A stretch of 64,000 bases of DNA from Lentisalinibacter sp037382365. GTDB lineage: Bacteria; Pseudomonadota; Gammaproteobacteria; Steroidobacterales; Woeseiaceae. Where the stretch lies: NCBI GenBank assembly GCA_037382365.1, contig JARRPZ010000002.1:1-64000 (forward strand). The letters run 5' to 3'. A program made the position numbers and the translations under genes. The notes under the pieces are model-generated. The model had not been told where the DNA came from and searched no databases. It saw only the letters and a program-made list of their open reading frames with translations. This document shows, piece by piece, positions 25,601 to 33,792 of the stretch. Every line of letters starts with the position of its first letter. Within the stretch, counting starts at the first letter, position 1.

Positions 25601-26117
25601 CGTCGTCGCCGGGCTGATCATCGATATCCGCAAGCGCGGCAACCGGGTCACCGTGGTACTGGACGACGACACCGGCCGTATCGACATCAGCCTGTTCAGC
25701 GAGGCTTTCATGGAGCATCGGCATCTGCTGGTCAAGGATCAGATCGTCGTCGTGGAAGGGCGCCTGCGCTACGACGAGTTCATCGACGGCTGGACGGTGA
25801 ATGCCAGGACGGTGCGCGACATCGATCGGGTCATCGAGGAGCGGGCCAGTCACCTCGTGCTGTCGCTAGACGTGAACGGCAGTGGTCGGGAAGTCCTGAA
25901 CAGCCTCCACGACATTCTGCTGCCCTACCGCCAGGCCACCCGCCGAGGCTGCTGCGATGTGGCGGTCCAGTACGTGGGCAGCGATGCCACCGTGCGGCTG
26001 AACCTCGGCGACGACTGGCGCATCCGACCGACCCGGGACCTCAGAGACAAACTGGAGGAACTGCTGGGTCGCGAAGGTGTCCGTCTGATCTACGCCGCCG
26101 AGCAACCGGCTTTGTAG
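22590..26117 (+). CDS. dnaE: DNA polymerase III alpha subunit
   Basis: Replicative DNA polymerase catalytic subunit. The 1175-residue product matches E. coli (1160). Order: PHP domain (FVHLHLHTEYSLVDS at the N-terminus); palm with catalytic aspartates in MPDFDVDFCMEGR near residue 400 and KFDFLGLRTL near 553; fingers with GYGFNKSHSAAYA near 750; helix-hairpin-helix (YGLGAIKGVGRGAVE near 830); OB domain (REVVVAGLIIDIRKRGNRVTV near 1005). It overlaps lpxB by 13 bp. Confidence 0.97.
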   Translation: MGTVKRFVHLHLHTEYSLVDSVLRIAPLMSAVAERGMPAVALTDQSNLFALVKFYRSALEQGIKPLIGLDLLLADDDDPERPDRLVLLCQDRTGYRNLTRLVTRTYLEGQHRGVPMARSAWLDKDSTKGLIALSGGIHGDIARAVLAGRDDLVAARSERWAALFPDRFYLEVTRTGRPGEDAWLAEAVRLGDRMGLPLVATNDVRFLRPEDFDAHEARVCIHQGRTLEDGDRPRDYSDRQYLRSAGEMAELFADLPEALDNTVEIARRCNVEIRLGESFLPEFPVPAGRSTEEEHLRAEAARGLWQKLAAGDLAGGSRADYESRLDSELGVICSMGFPGYFLIVADFIRWARENGVPVGPGRGSGAGSLVAWVLGITDLDPLAHDLLFERFLNPERVSMPDFDVDFCMEGRDRVIEYVAERYGRDHVSQIITYGTMAAKAVVRDAGRVLGHPYGFVDRIAKLIPFELGITLEKALSQEPELAQVYREDDEVRGVIDLATKLEGLVRNAGKHAGGVVIAPTTLTDFAPLYCEEGGRNVVTQFDKDDVEAAGLVKFDFLGLRTLTVIDRAVANVNSERQRRGESPIDIGTLPMDDEATFELLRACHTTAVFQLESRGMKDLIKRLRPDSFADLVALVALYRPGPLQSGMVDDFIARKHGDQNAAIDYLHPELEAVLKPTYGVILYQEQVMQIAQVLAGYTLGGADLLRRAMGKKKPEEMAKQREVFVSGAEARGVDTGVASHIFDLMEKFAGYGFNKSHSAAYAVLSYQTAWLKAHYPAAFMAAVMSTDMDHTDKLVSLKDDCRETGIAIAPPDVNRSDFAFSVSAEAEIRYGLGAIKGVGRGAVEAIIAERDANGPYRDLMEFCRRVDLERVNRRTLEALIKSGAMDGLGANRRTLMTRLPEAVKSAEQEARASAAGQDDLFGLPTEPSPAPTPREARELTEWNEQERLTAEKESLGLYLTGHPFHAVARDARHFTSGTLRHITSARPPAGADGERDYSQSRREVVVAGLIIDIRKRGNRVTVVLDDDTGRIDISLFSEAFMEHRHLLVKDQIVVVEGRLRYDEFIDGWTVNARTVRDIDRVIEERASHLVLSLDVNGSGREVLNSLHDILLPYRQATRRGCCDVAVQYVGSDATVRLNLGDDWRIRPTRDLRDKLEELLGREGVRLIYAAEQPAL

Positions 26118-26132
26118 TACCCTGTAGTACCC
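26113..26132. repeat. Perfect 10-bp tandem duplication at the dnaE stop
   Basis: TGTAGTACCC occurs twice in direct succession. The first copy contains the dnaE TAG stop codon. The second copy supplies another TAG in the dnaE frame shift context. Function unknown; possibly a recent slippage event. Confidence 0.6.
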
Positions 26133-26180
26133 TATGGCCCAGCGGTAAACGGGGCGCCGGCGACGGTGCCGGGTGTAGCG

Positions 26181-27140
26181 ATGGATCTCAAGTTTCTCGA
26201 TTTCGAACAACCGATCGCCGAGCTCGAGGCGAAGATCGACGAACTGCGCTTCGTCGGCGACGACTCCGAGATCAACATCGGGGAGGAGATCGAGCGGCTC
26301 AAGTCGAAGAGCGAGACGCTCACCAAGAATATCTTCGCCGACCTGAGTCCGTGGCAGGTGGCCCAGGTGGCGCGCCACCCGATGCGGCCCCACACCCTGG
26401 ACTACCTGCCGCTCATCTTCGACGAGTTCCGCGAACTGCACGGCGACCGGATGTATGCGGACGATCAGGCGATCGTCGGTGGTCTGGGCCGGCTGGACGA
26501 GCGTTCCGTCATGGTCATCGGCCACCAGAAAGGCCGCGACACGAAGGAACGCGTGCGGCGGAATTACGGCATGCCGAAACCGGAGGGCTATCGCAAGGCC
26601 CAGCGGCTGATGCAGCTAGCCGAGAAGTTCACTCTGCCGGTCGTGACCCTCATCGATACCCCCGGCGCCTACCCGGGAGTCGGCGCGGAGGAGCGCGGCC
26701 AGAGCGAGGCCATCGCCCGCAGCCTGTATATCATGGCCGAACTGCGGACGCCGATCGTCTCCGTCGTGATCGGCGAGGGAGGCTCCGGCGGGGCTCTCGC
26801 CATCGGTGTGTGTGATCGGCTGCTGATGATGGAGTACGCCATCTACAGCGTGATCTCGCCGGAGGGCTGTGCCTCTATACTGTGGAAGAGCGCCGAAAAG
26901 GCCGAGGACGCAGCGGAGGCCATGCGCATCACCGCGCAGAGCCTGCACCAGTACAAGCTCATCGACGAGATCATCCCCGAGCCCCTCGGCGGCGCCCATC
27001 GGGACCCGGAGGGCGCCGCTCTGGCGCTCAAGTCGGCGCTGGTCAAACACCTGGACGAACTCGAAAGCAGCGACATCGACCGGGTGCTCGACGATCGCCG
27101 GAAACGGCTGGCTGGTATTGGCGAGTTCCGCACCGGCTGA
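26181..27140 (+). CDS. accA: Acetyl-CoA carboxylase carboxyltransferase subunit alpha
   Basis: Transfers the carboxyl group from biotin to acetyl-CoA, committing to fatty-acid synthesis; works with AccD. Starting at the ATG at 26181 the product is 319 residues, exactly the E. coli length, and begins MDLKFLDFEQPIAELEAKID. A GTG five codons upstream is possible. Motifs: GRDTKERVRRNYGMPKPEGYRKA near 120, TPGAYPGVGAEERGQSEAIA near 167 and GEGGSGGALAIGV near 205. It follows dnaE, as in E. coli. Confidence 0.96.
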   Translation: MDLKFLDFEQPIAELEAKIDELRFVGDDSEINIGEEIERLKSKSETLTKNIFADLSPWQVAQVARHPMRPHTLDYLPLIFDEFRELHGDRMYADDQAIVGGLGRLDERSVMVIGHQKGRDTKERVRRNYGMPKPEGYRKAQRLMQLAEKFTLPVVTLIDTPGAYPGVGAEERGQSEAIARSLYIMAELRTPIVSVVIGEGGSGGALAIGVCDRLLMMEYAIYSVISPEGCASILWKSAEKAEDAAEAMRITAQSLHQYKLIDEIIPEPLGGAHRDPEGAALALKSALVKHLDELESSDIDRVLDDRRKRLAGIGEFRTG

Positions 27141-28485
27141 GGCGCCCGGCTTCGGACCGAGAGTCCTCGAAGAGACGCTGCGGCGCCTGCTCCATCTCGA
27201 GCCGTCGGCTTCCTTGCCGGATCTCGTCGTCGCGTACAGCGGGGGTGCGGATTCCACCGCTCTGCTCCACGCCCTGGCCGCGGTCCGGCCACCTGCGCGC
27301 CTGCGTTCGCTGCACGTCGACCATGGCCTGCAGCCGGACTCCGCGGACTGGGCACAACATTGCCGGGACCAGGCGTCCGTCCTCGGCGTGGACTGCCGGG
27401 TACTGAAGGCGAACATCGCCGAGGCGGAGATCGGGCGTCACGGCGTCGAGGCGGCCGCACGCCATGCCCGTTACGCGCTGCTGGCGGAGGCGATGCGCAA
27501 GGGGGAATGCCTCGTCACGGCCCAGCATCGCGAGGATCAACTCGAAACGATCCTCTTGCAGCTGTTGCGGGGTGCCGGGCTGCCGGGTCTTGCCGCGATG
27601 GCACCGGCAACCCGGTTCGGGCCAGGTTTCCTGACACGCCCGCTGCTCGATCGCGGCCGCGGGGAACTCGTCTCGTATCTGCAACGTCACGGTATCCGCT
27701 GGATCGAGGACCCCGCCAACCGGGACCTGCGTTACGACCGGAGTTTCCTGCGCACCGAAGTGCTGCCGCTCGTTCGCGAGCGGTGGCCCGCCGCGGATGC
27801 GAGCGGGGCCCGCACCGCGCGGCATCTCGCGGAAGGTGCCGCGCTGCTGCGACAACTCGCCGCCGCGGATCTGGCGGCCTGCGACGCCGGGGAAGGCCGT
27901 CTGGACAACGACCGACTCCGGCGGCTGCCGGCGGCGCGACAACGTAATGCGCTGCGGCACTGGTTGCGAAGCGCGGGCCGGGCGGCACCCGACGCCCGAC
28001 ATCTCGCGCGCCTGGTGGAGGAGGTCGTCGGCGGCGGCGGAAGGCAGCCCCGCCTGCACATCGGGTCGGCGCTGGTCCGTCGGTACCGCAACCGGCTCTA
28101 TTTGCTGGACAGCGAGATACCCGCGCCGCCGGAGGGCACCTACCCGCTGGCAGTCGGTCGCACCCTCGAATTGCCTGAGCGGCTGGGCCGCCTCACGCTG
28201 GTGCCGGGTGCCGCGAGCGGCATCGACCCGGATCTCGTCGCCCGGGGCTGTGAGGTGCGGTTCCGCGATGGCGGCGAGCGTCTCGCCCCGCAGAGCCGGC
28301 GCCCCAGCCGGCGGCTGAAGCAGCTGTTCCAGGAAGCGGGTGTGGTCCCGTGGATGCGCGGATGCGTCCCCCTCGTGTACTGCGGCGGACGACTGGTCGC
28401 GGTCGCCGACCTGTGGCTGGCCGCCGATTGCACGCGTCCCGGCGGCGCGCGTCCGTCATGGGAAGGCCGGCCGGCCCTGTACTGA
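27118..28485 (+). CDS. tilS: tRNA(Ile)-lysidine synthetase
   Basis: Converts cytidine 34 of the CAU-anticodon isoleucine tRNA to lysidine, changing its codon reading from AUG to AUA. The PP-loop motif AYSGGADSTALLHAL is near residue 38 and AQHREDQLETILLQLLRG near 137. TilS central and C-terminal domains follow to residue 455. No ATG or GTG lies in frame near the domain start. TTG at 27118, overlapping the accA end by 23 bp, is the best candidate, so the start is uncertain. accA-tilS adjacency is conserved. Confidence 0.93.
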   Translation: MASSAPAEAPGFGPRVLEETLRRLLHLEPSASLPDLVVAYSGGADSTALLHALAAVRPPARLRSLHVDHGLQPDSADWAQHCRDQASVLGVDCRVLKANIAEAEIGRHGVEAAARHARYALLAEAMRKGECLVTAQHREDQLETILLQLLRGAGLPGLAAMAPATRFGPGFLTRPLLDRGRGELVSYLQRHGIRWIEDPANRDLRYDRSFLRTEVLPLVRERWPAADASGARTARHLAEGAALLRQLAAADLAACDAGEGRLDNDRLRRLPAARQRNALRHWLRSAGRAAPDARHLARLVEEVVGGGGRQPRLHIGSALVRRYRNRLYLLDSEIPAPPEGTYPLAVGRTLELPERLGRLTLVPGAASGIDPDLVARGCEVRFRDGGERLAPQSRRPSRRLKQLFQEAGVVPWMRGCVPLVYCGGRLVAVADLWLAADCTRPGGARPSWEGRPALY

Positions 28486-28580
28486 GAGGCGGGCGAGCGC
28501 CCCGTTGCGCGGTGCGCCGATTGTCTGGTCGAGCCGCTTCTGGTAGCGTTGAGTACCGTCTTGCAACATCCGTCGGGCTT

Positions 28581-28659
28581 TAGTTGGGGGTCGGAGTAAG
28601 CATGTGTCCGTGCAGCCGCGTCGGACCATCATACGCGTGCTTACTCCGGCCCCTTGCTG
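28581..28659. promoter_or_regulatory. Long hairpin upstream of pyrG
   Basis: Bases 28586-28607 pair with 28633-28654 in a continuous 22-bp stem with only four G-T wobbles; an uninterrupted 11-bp Watson-Crick core is CGGAGTAAGCA with TGCTTACTCCG. After one mismatch the stem can extend outward to 28581/28659. The apical loop can form a further CCG/CGG helix (28608-28610 with 28622-28624). It sits in the 203-bp tilS-pyrG gap, ending 29 bp before the pyrG ATG. No T-run follows, so it is not a standard terminator. It may be an mRNA leader structure, a small RNA or a DNA palindrome bound by protein. Confidence 0.6.
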
Positions 28660-28688
28660 TTGCCTGACATCCCCCGCGGGGTCCATTC

Positions 28689-30335
28689 ATGACATGCTAT
28701 GTATTCGTTACCGGCGGTGTCGTCTCGTCGCTCGGCAAGGGGATCACCTCGGCGTGCCTCGGCGCCATACTCGAGGCGCGGGGGTTGAAGATCAGCATGA
28801 TAAAGCTGGATCCTTACATCAACGTGGATCCCGGCACGATGAGTCCGTTCCAGCACGGTGAAGTATTCGTCACCGAGGACGGTACGGAGACCGACCTGGA
28901 CCTGGGTCACTACGAGCGCTTCGTGCGCACCATCACGGGTCGCAACAGCAACTTCACGACGGGGCGTATCTACGAGAGCGTGATCGCCAAGGAGCGCCGC
29001 GGCGACTACCTCGGTGCGACGGTTCAGGTGATCCCCCACATTACCGACGAGATCAAGGAGAGCATCCGTCGCGGCGCCGGTGATGCGGACGTCTGCATGG
29101 TCGAGATCGGCGGCACCGTCGGTGACATCGAATCCCTCCCGTTCATGGAAGCCATCCGACAGATGGGTGTGGAGGTCGGCCGGGACAAGGTGGTCTACGT
29201 CCATCTCACGCTGGTTCCCTACATCGCGACTTCGTCGGAGATAAAGACCAAGCCCACCCAGCACTCCGTCAAGGAGCTGCGCTCGATCGGTATCCAGCCG
29301 GACGTGCTGGTATGTCGCTCCGAGCATCCCTTGCCGGCCGAACAGCGGCGCAAGATCGCCCTGTTCACCAACGTCCCGGAAGGCGCCGTCATCTCGGCGA
29401 TCGACGTGGACGATCTCTACAAGATACCGATGATGTTGCGCGATCAGGGGCTCGACGAGATCGTCGTCAGACATCTCGGTCTGGATCTGCCGCCGGCCGA
29501 CCTCGGCGAATGGCAGGACGTGGTGCATGCGAAACAGCATCCCACCGGCGAGGTGAATGTCGCCATGGTCGGCAAGTACGTGGATTTCCGCGACTCCTAC
29601 ATCTCGCTGTCCGAGGCGCTGCTGCACGCGGGTATTCATACCTCGACCCGGGTGAATATCCACTATTTCGAATCTCAGGACATTGAGTCGGACGGCGTCG
29701 AGTGCCTGCGGGAGATGGATGCGATCCTGGTGCCCGGCGGGTTCGGCGAGAGAGGGGTGGAAGGCAAGATTGCCGCGGTGCGCCTCGCCCGCGAAACCGG
29801 CATACCCTACCTCGGCATCTGTCTCGGTCTGCAGGTGGCCGTCATCGAGTTCGCCCGCCACGTCGCCGGTCTCGCCGGCGCACACAGCACCGAGTTCGAA
29901 CCCTCTACGCCGCACCCGGTGATCGCGCTGATCACGGAATGGCAGACCGAGGAAGGCGATCGCGAGGAACGCAGCGAGGAATCGGAGCTCGGGGGGACGA
30001 TGCGGCTCGGCGCGCAGCCGATCCGACTCGCGGAAGGCTCCCTGGCACGGGAAACCTATGGCAGGACCACGATCCATGAACGCCATCGCCACCGCTTCGA
30101 GGTGAACAACCGCTACCGGAAGAGACTGGCGGAAGCAGGGCTGCGTTTCTCGGGCACTTCACTGGACGACCTCGTGGAGATGGTGGAGTTGCCGGACCAT
30201 CCCTGGTTCCTGGCGAGCCAGTTCCACCCGGAGTTCACCTCCAACCCCCGGGACGGTCACCCGCTGTTCATCGGTTTCATCAGCGCGGCACGGCGTTACC
30301 GGGAGGGAGAATTGCCCGAGGTGGTGCGCGCATGA
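28689..30335 (+). CDS. pyrG: CTP synthase
   Basis: Makes CTP from UTP with glutamine as nitrogen donor. The 548 residues match E. coli (545). The N-terminal synthase domain has YVFVTGGVVSSLGKGITSA and KLDPYINVDPGTMSPFQHGEVFV. The glutaminase domain has the nucleophile in GICLGLQVAVIEFARHV near 380 and the His-Glu pair in ASQFHPEFTSNP near 517. Its stop overlaps the kdsA start (ATGA). A long hairpin precedes it. Confidence 0.98.
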   Translation: MTCYVFVTGGVVSSLGKGITSACLGAILEARGLKISMIKLDPYINVDPGTMSPFQHGEVFVTEDGTETDLDLGHYERFVRTITGRNSNFTTGRIYESVIAKERRGDYLGATVQVIPHITDEIKESIRRGAGDADVCMVEIGGTVGDIESLPFMEAIRQMGVEVGRDKVVYVHLTLVPYIATSSEIKTKPTQHSVKELRSIGIQPDVLVCRSEHPLPAEQRRKIALFTNVPEGAVISAIDVDDLYKIPMMLRDQGLDEIVVRHLGLDLPPADLGEWQDVVHAKQHPTGEVNVAMVGKYVDFRDSYISLSEALLHAGIHTSTRVNIHYFESQDIESDGVECLREMDAILVPGGFGERGVEGKIAAVRLARETGIPYLGICLGLQVAVIEFARHVAGLAGAHSTEFEPSTPHPVIALITEWQTEEGDREERSEESELGGTMRLGAQPIRLAEGSLARETYGRTTIHERHRHRFEVNNRYRKRLAEAGLRFSGTSLDDLVEMVELPDHPWFLASQFHPEFTSNPRDGHPLFIGFISAARRYREGELPEVVRA

Positions 30336-31171
30336 AACTCTGCCACTTCGAGGCGGGGCTCGACCGGCCCCTGTTCCTCATCGCCGGCACCTGCGTCGTC
30401 GAGAGCGAACAGCTCGCCGTCGACACCGCAGGTCGGTTGAAGGAGATCACGGATCGTCTCGGGATGCCGTTCATCTACAAGTCCTCCTTCGACAAGGCGA
30501 ACCGGAGTTCGGTAGAGAGCTTCCGGGGTCCGGGCATGGAGGAGGGGCTGCGGGTCCTCTCCGAGGTGCGCCGCCAGGTCGGCGTACCGGTCCTGACGGA
30601 CGTGCACGAGGACACGCCCATGGAGGCCGCGGCCGAAGTGGCGGACGTGTTGCAGACACCGGCTTTCCTGTGCCGGCAGACCAACTTCATCCTGCGTGTC
30701 TCTTCCCAGGGGCGCCCGGTGAATATCAAGAAAGGGCAGTTCCTCTCGCCCTGGGAGATGCGCAACGTCGTCGACAAGGCCCGCTCTACGGGGAACGACC
30801 AGATCATGGTCTGTGAAAGGGGCTTCACTTTCGGCTACAACAACCTGGTCTCCGACATGCGCAGCCTGGCCGTGATGCGTGAGACGGGCTGTCCGGTGGT
30901 CTTCGACGCCACCCACTCGGTACAACTCCCCGGGGGCAGAGGCAGCGCGTCCGGCGGTCAGCGGGAATTCGTACCCGTACTGGCGAGGGCGGCCGTCGCG
31001 GCGGGCGTCGCGGGCGTGTTCATGGAGACGCATCCGGATCCGGAGCGTGCGCTCTCGGACGGACCGAACGCGTGGCCGCTGGACAGGATGAGCGCGCTGC
31101 TCGAACTCATGCAAGTGCTCGATGCGACCGTAAAGAAAACCGGATTCGCGGAGGCCGACTTCGGTCTCTGA
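30332..31171 (+). CDS. kdsA: 3-deoxy-D-manno-octulosonate 8-phosphate synthase
   Basis: Condenses phosphoenolpyruvate with arabinose 5-phosphate to make Kdo8P for the lipopolysaccharide inner core. The 279-residue TIM-barrel product has LFLIAGTCVVESEQ near the N-terminus, IYKSSFDKANRSS near 49, and CERGFTFGYNNLVSDMR near 160. An Asn at the FGYNNL site suggests the metal-independent class, by family knowledge. The pyrG-kdsA-eno order is Pseudomonas-like. Confidence 0.96.
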   Translation: MKLCHFEAGLDRPLFLIAGTCVVESEQLAVDTAGRLKEITDRLGMPFIYKSSFDKANRSSVESFRGPGMEEGLRVLSEVRRQVGVPVLTDVHEDTPMEAAAEVADVLQTPAFLCRQTNFILRVSSQGRPVNIKKGQFLSPWEMRNVVDKARSTGNDQIMVCERGFTFGYNNLVSDMRSLAVMRETGCPVVFDATHSVQLPGGRGSASGGQREFVPVLARAAVAAGVAGVFMETHPDPERALSDGPNAWPLDRMSALLELMQVLDATVKKTGFAEADFGL

Positions 31172-31195
31172 TCGATCAGAACACGAGGAGTCATC

Positions 31196-32476
31196 ATGGG
31201 TCAGATTGCCGACATCCGCGGCCGCGAGATCATCGATTCCCGCGGGAATCCCACCGTCGAGGCGGACGTGATTCTGCAGAACGGCGTCATCGGTCGCGCC
31301 GCCGTGCCGTCCGGTGCGTCCACCGGGACGCGGGAGGCGGTCGAGCTGCGCGACGGCAACCCGGAACGCTACGGCGGGAAGGGCGTGCGCAAGGCGGTGG
31401 GCAACGTCAATGGCGCGATCAGGGACGCGCTCGTCAGTGCCGACGTTCAGGACCAGCAGAGTATCGATCGGCGGCTGATCGAACTCGACGGGACGGAGAA
31501 CAAGTCCCGGCTCGGCGCGAATGCGATCCTCGCCGTCTCCCTCGCATGCGCCCACGCGGCCGCGAGGGGTTCGGGCGTCCCCCTCTATCGGCTGATGGGA
31601 GATCAGTCGGTCATGCCGGTGCCGATGATGAATATCATCAATGGCGGCGTCCATGCCGACAACAATGTGGACATCCAGGAGTTCATGATCCTGCCGGTGG
31701 GAGCACCCCGGTTCTCCGAAGCGGTCCGGGCGGGCGCGGAGATATTCCATGCGCTGCGCAAGGTCCTGCATGGCCGGGGGCTGAATACGGCGGTCGGTGA
31801 CGAAGGCGGCTTCGCGCCGGATCTGCCCTCCAACCGCGCCGCCCTGGACACCATCGTCGAAGCGGTGGAGAAGGCGGGCTTCCGGCTCGGCGAGGACATC
31901 CTGCTGGGACTGGACGTCGCGAGTTCGGAGTTCTATCGGGACGGTGTCTATCGGCTGGATTCGGAGGACAGAGAGTTCGATGCCGCCGGGTTCACCGATT
32001 ACCTGGCCGGCCTGGTCGATGCCTATCCGATCGTCACCGTCGAAGACGGCATGGCCGAGGATGACTGGGATGGCTGGAAACTGCTCACCGAGCGGCTCGG
32101 CGATCGCGTGCAACTGGTCGGGGACGATCTGTTCGTCACCAACACCGGCATACTCTCCCGCGGCATCGAGCGCAGCATCGCGAACGCGATCCTCATCAAG
32201 CCGAACCAGATCGGCACGCTGACCGAGACGCTGGCCGCGATCGACATGGCAGTCGAGGCGGGCTACGGTGCGGTGGTATCGCACCGCTCGGGCGAAACGG
32301 AGGATTCGACCATCGCGGACATCGCCGTCGGCACGCGTGCCTCGCAGATAAAGACGGGCTCCATGTCGCGCTCCGACCGGGTCGCGAAGTACAATCAACT
32401 GCTGCGGATCGAGGAAGCGTTGAATCACAAGGCGGCTTATGCGGGCCGCGACGCGTTCCCGGTGCAAGTGAGGTAG
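31196..32476 (+). CDS. eno: Enolase
   Basis: Interconverts 2-phosphoglycerate and phosphoenolpyruvate, and is an RNA-degradosome partner in many gammaproteobacteria. The 426-residue product has the N-terminal IRGREIIDSRGNPTVEADV, the metal ligand segment DLVVGLDVASSEF-like (LLGLDVASSEFY near 238), VEDGMAEDDWDGWK near 282 and the signature LIKPNQIGTLTET near 332. A GAGGAG ribosome site precedes the ATG. Confidence 0.98.
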   Translation: MGQIADIRGREIIDSRGNPTVEADVILQNGVIGRAAVPSGASTGTREAVELRDGNPERYGGKGVRKAVGNVNGAIRDALVSADVQDQQSIDRRLIELDGTENKSRLGANAILAVSLACAHAAARGSGVPLYRLMGDQSVMPVPMMNIINGGVHADNNVDIQEFMILPVGAPRFSEAVRAGAEIFHALRKVLHGRGLNTAVGDEGGFAPDLPSNRAALDTIVEAVEKAGFRLGEDILLGLDVASSEFYRDGVYRLDSEDREFDAAGFTDYLAGLVDAYPIVTVEDGMAEDDWDGWKLLTERLGDRVQLVGDDLFVTNTGILSRGIERSIANAILIKPNQIGTLTETLAAIDMAVEAGYGAVVSHRSGETEDSTIADIAVGTRASQIKTGSMSRSDRVAKYNQLLRIEEALNHKAAYAGRDAFPVQVR

Positions 32477-32489
32477 GCGAAAAACTGTC

Positions 32490-32765
32490 GTGCGCTGGTT
32501 CCTGGTCCTTTTGACGTTTCTCTTCCTCGCCCTGCAGGCGGATCTGTGGCTGTCGGACGACGGATTCCGTAAGACCCGTGACCTGCAGAAGGCCGTGGAG
32601 CAGGCGCGGACGGAGAACGAGGCGCTGGCCGTGCGCAACTCGGCTCTCGAGGCCGAGGTCCAGAATCTGAAGACCGGCCTGGATGCCGCCGAGGAGAGGG
32701 CCCGGAGCGATCTCGGACTGATCGGACCCCGGGAAACCTTTTATCAGGTCGTGCCGACCGACTGA
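32490..32765 (+). CDS. ftsB: Cell division protein FtsB
   Basis: Small bitopic divisome protein that forms a complex with FtsL and FtsQ. The 91-residue product starts with GTG, has one membrane segment (about residues 3-20), a coiled coil (about 28-70, leucine heptads around QKAVEQARTENEALAVRNSALEAEV in parts) and the conserved end ARSDLGLIGPRETFYQVV. It directly follows eno, as in E. coli and Pseudomonas. The usual next genes ispD and ispF are missing. Confidence 0.93.
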   Translation: MRWFLVLLTFLFLALQADLWLSDDGFRKTRDLQKAVEQARTENEALAVRNSALEAEVQNLKTGLDAAEERARSDLGLIGPRETFYQVVPTD

Positions 32766-32770
32766 AGACC

Positions 32771-33787
32771 GTGGACCTACCCGACTGGCCGCGTGCGGCG
32801 GGTCCGGCCTGCGGCACCGCGCGAATGAAGGCGGTGCCCGAGGATTTCCTCGTCGAGGAGGAACTCTCGTTCGAGCCCTCCGGGGATGGCCCTCATCACT
32901 ATCTCTATGTCGAGAAGACCGGCTGCAATACGCCCTGGGTCGCGACGCGTCTGGCGCGCCACGCGGGCGTCAGGGCCGCGGACGTGGGTTACGCCGGTCT
33001 GAAAGACCGCCATGCCCGGACGCGGCAGTGGTTCAGCGTGCCTCTGAACGAGTCGCACCCGACCGACTGGAGCAATTTCGCGGCCGAGGGCGTGGTGGTG
33101 CAGGAGGTGACGCGGAACCGGCGCAAGCTGCGGCGCGGTGCCCTGCGCTGCAATCGATTCCGGGTCCGGCTCACCGGGATGGATGCGGACATGGACCGGG
33201 TCGGGGAGCGACTCGCACGGATCGCGGCCGTCGGTGTACCGAACTACTTCGGTCCCCAGCGTTTCGGCCGGCAGGGGGGCAACCTGGATCTCGCGAAGCG
33301 GCTGTTCGCTGCAGGACGGCTGCGCCGCAGAGACCGCCAGTTCGCATTGTCGGCGGCTCGCGCCCTGATCTTCAACGAGTTGCTCGCAAGACGAGTCGAA
33401 CAGGACAACTGGGATGGGCTCATCGGCGGCGACATCCTGATCCTGGACGGCCGCGGCAGTGTCTTCGCCGCGGATCCGGCGGACGCCGATGTCGGCAACA
33501 GAGTGGCCCGCGGGGAATTGCACCCGACCGGTCCCCTGTGGGGACGCGGCGAGCCCCGCCCGGTCGGCGAAGCGGGCAGGCTGGAGAGCGAGGTATCGTC
33601 GATCTGGTCGGGTTTCGCCGAGGGCCTGGAAGCCGCCGGCACGGTGATGGGACGCCGAAGCCTTCGTCTCGTGCCCCGCGGCCTGCGCTGGCAGCCGGAG
33701 GATGGCGGCCGTTGTCTCCTGGAATTTTCTCTGCCGGCCGGTGAGTATGCGACGACCCTGGTGCGGGAACTCGTCGATACGGACTGA
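32771..33787 (+). CDS. truD: tRNA pseudouridine(13) synthase TruD
   Basis: Makes pseudouridine at position 13 of tRNA(Glu). The 338-residue product has the catalytic aspartate in VGYAGLKDRHARTRQWFSV near residue 77 and the family motif PNYFGPQRFGRQGGN near 156. It starts with GTG 5 bp after ftsB. In E. coli and Pseudomonas ispD and ispF (or ispF alone) normally sit between these two genes. It converges with the Smr gene with a 5-bp gap. Confidence 0.95.
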   Translation: MDLPDWPRAAGPACGTARMKAVPEDFLVEEELSFEPSGDGPHHYLYVEKTGCNTPWVATRLARHAGVRAADVGYAGLKDRHARTRQWFSVPLNESHPTDWSNFAAEGVVVQEVTRNRRKLRRGALRCNRFRVRLTGMDADMDRVGERLARIAAVGVPNYFGPQRFGRQGGNLDLAKRLFAAGRLRRRDRQFALSAARALIFNELLARRVEQDNWDGLIGGDILILDGRGSVFAADPADADVGNRVARGELHPTGPLWGRGEPRPVGEAGRLESEVSSIWSGFAEGLEAAGTVMGRRSLRLVPRGLRWQPEDGGRCLLEFSLPAGEYATTLVRELVDTD

Positions 33788-33792
33788 GGCTC

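Noticed and set aside
28586..28654. Rho-independent terminator for accA-tilS
   Set aside because: The stem is strong but no T-run follows and the stem is far longer than normal terminators.
30296..32638. 780-codon open frame on the minus strand
   Set aside because: Antisense shadow of kdsA, eno and ftsB; no recognisable domain.
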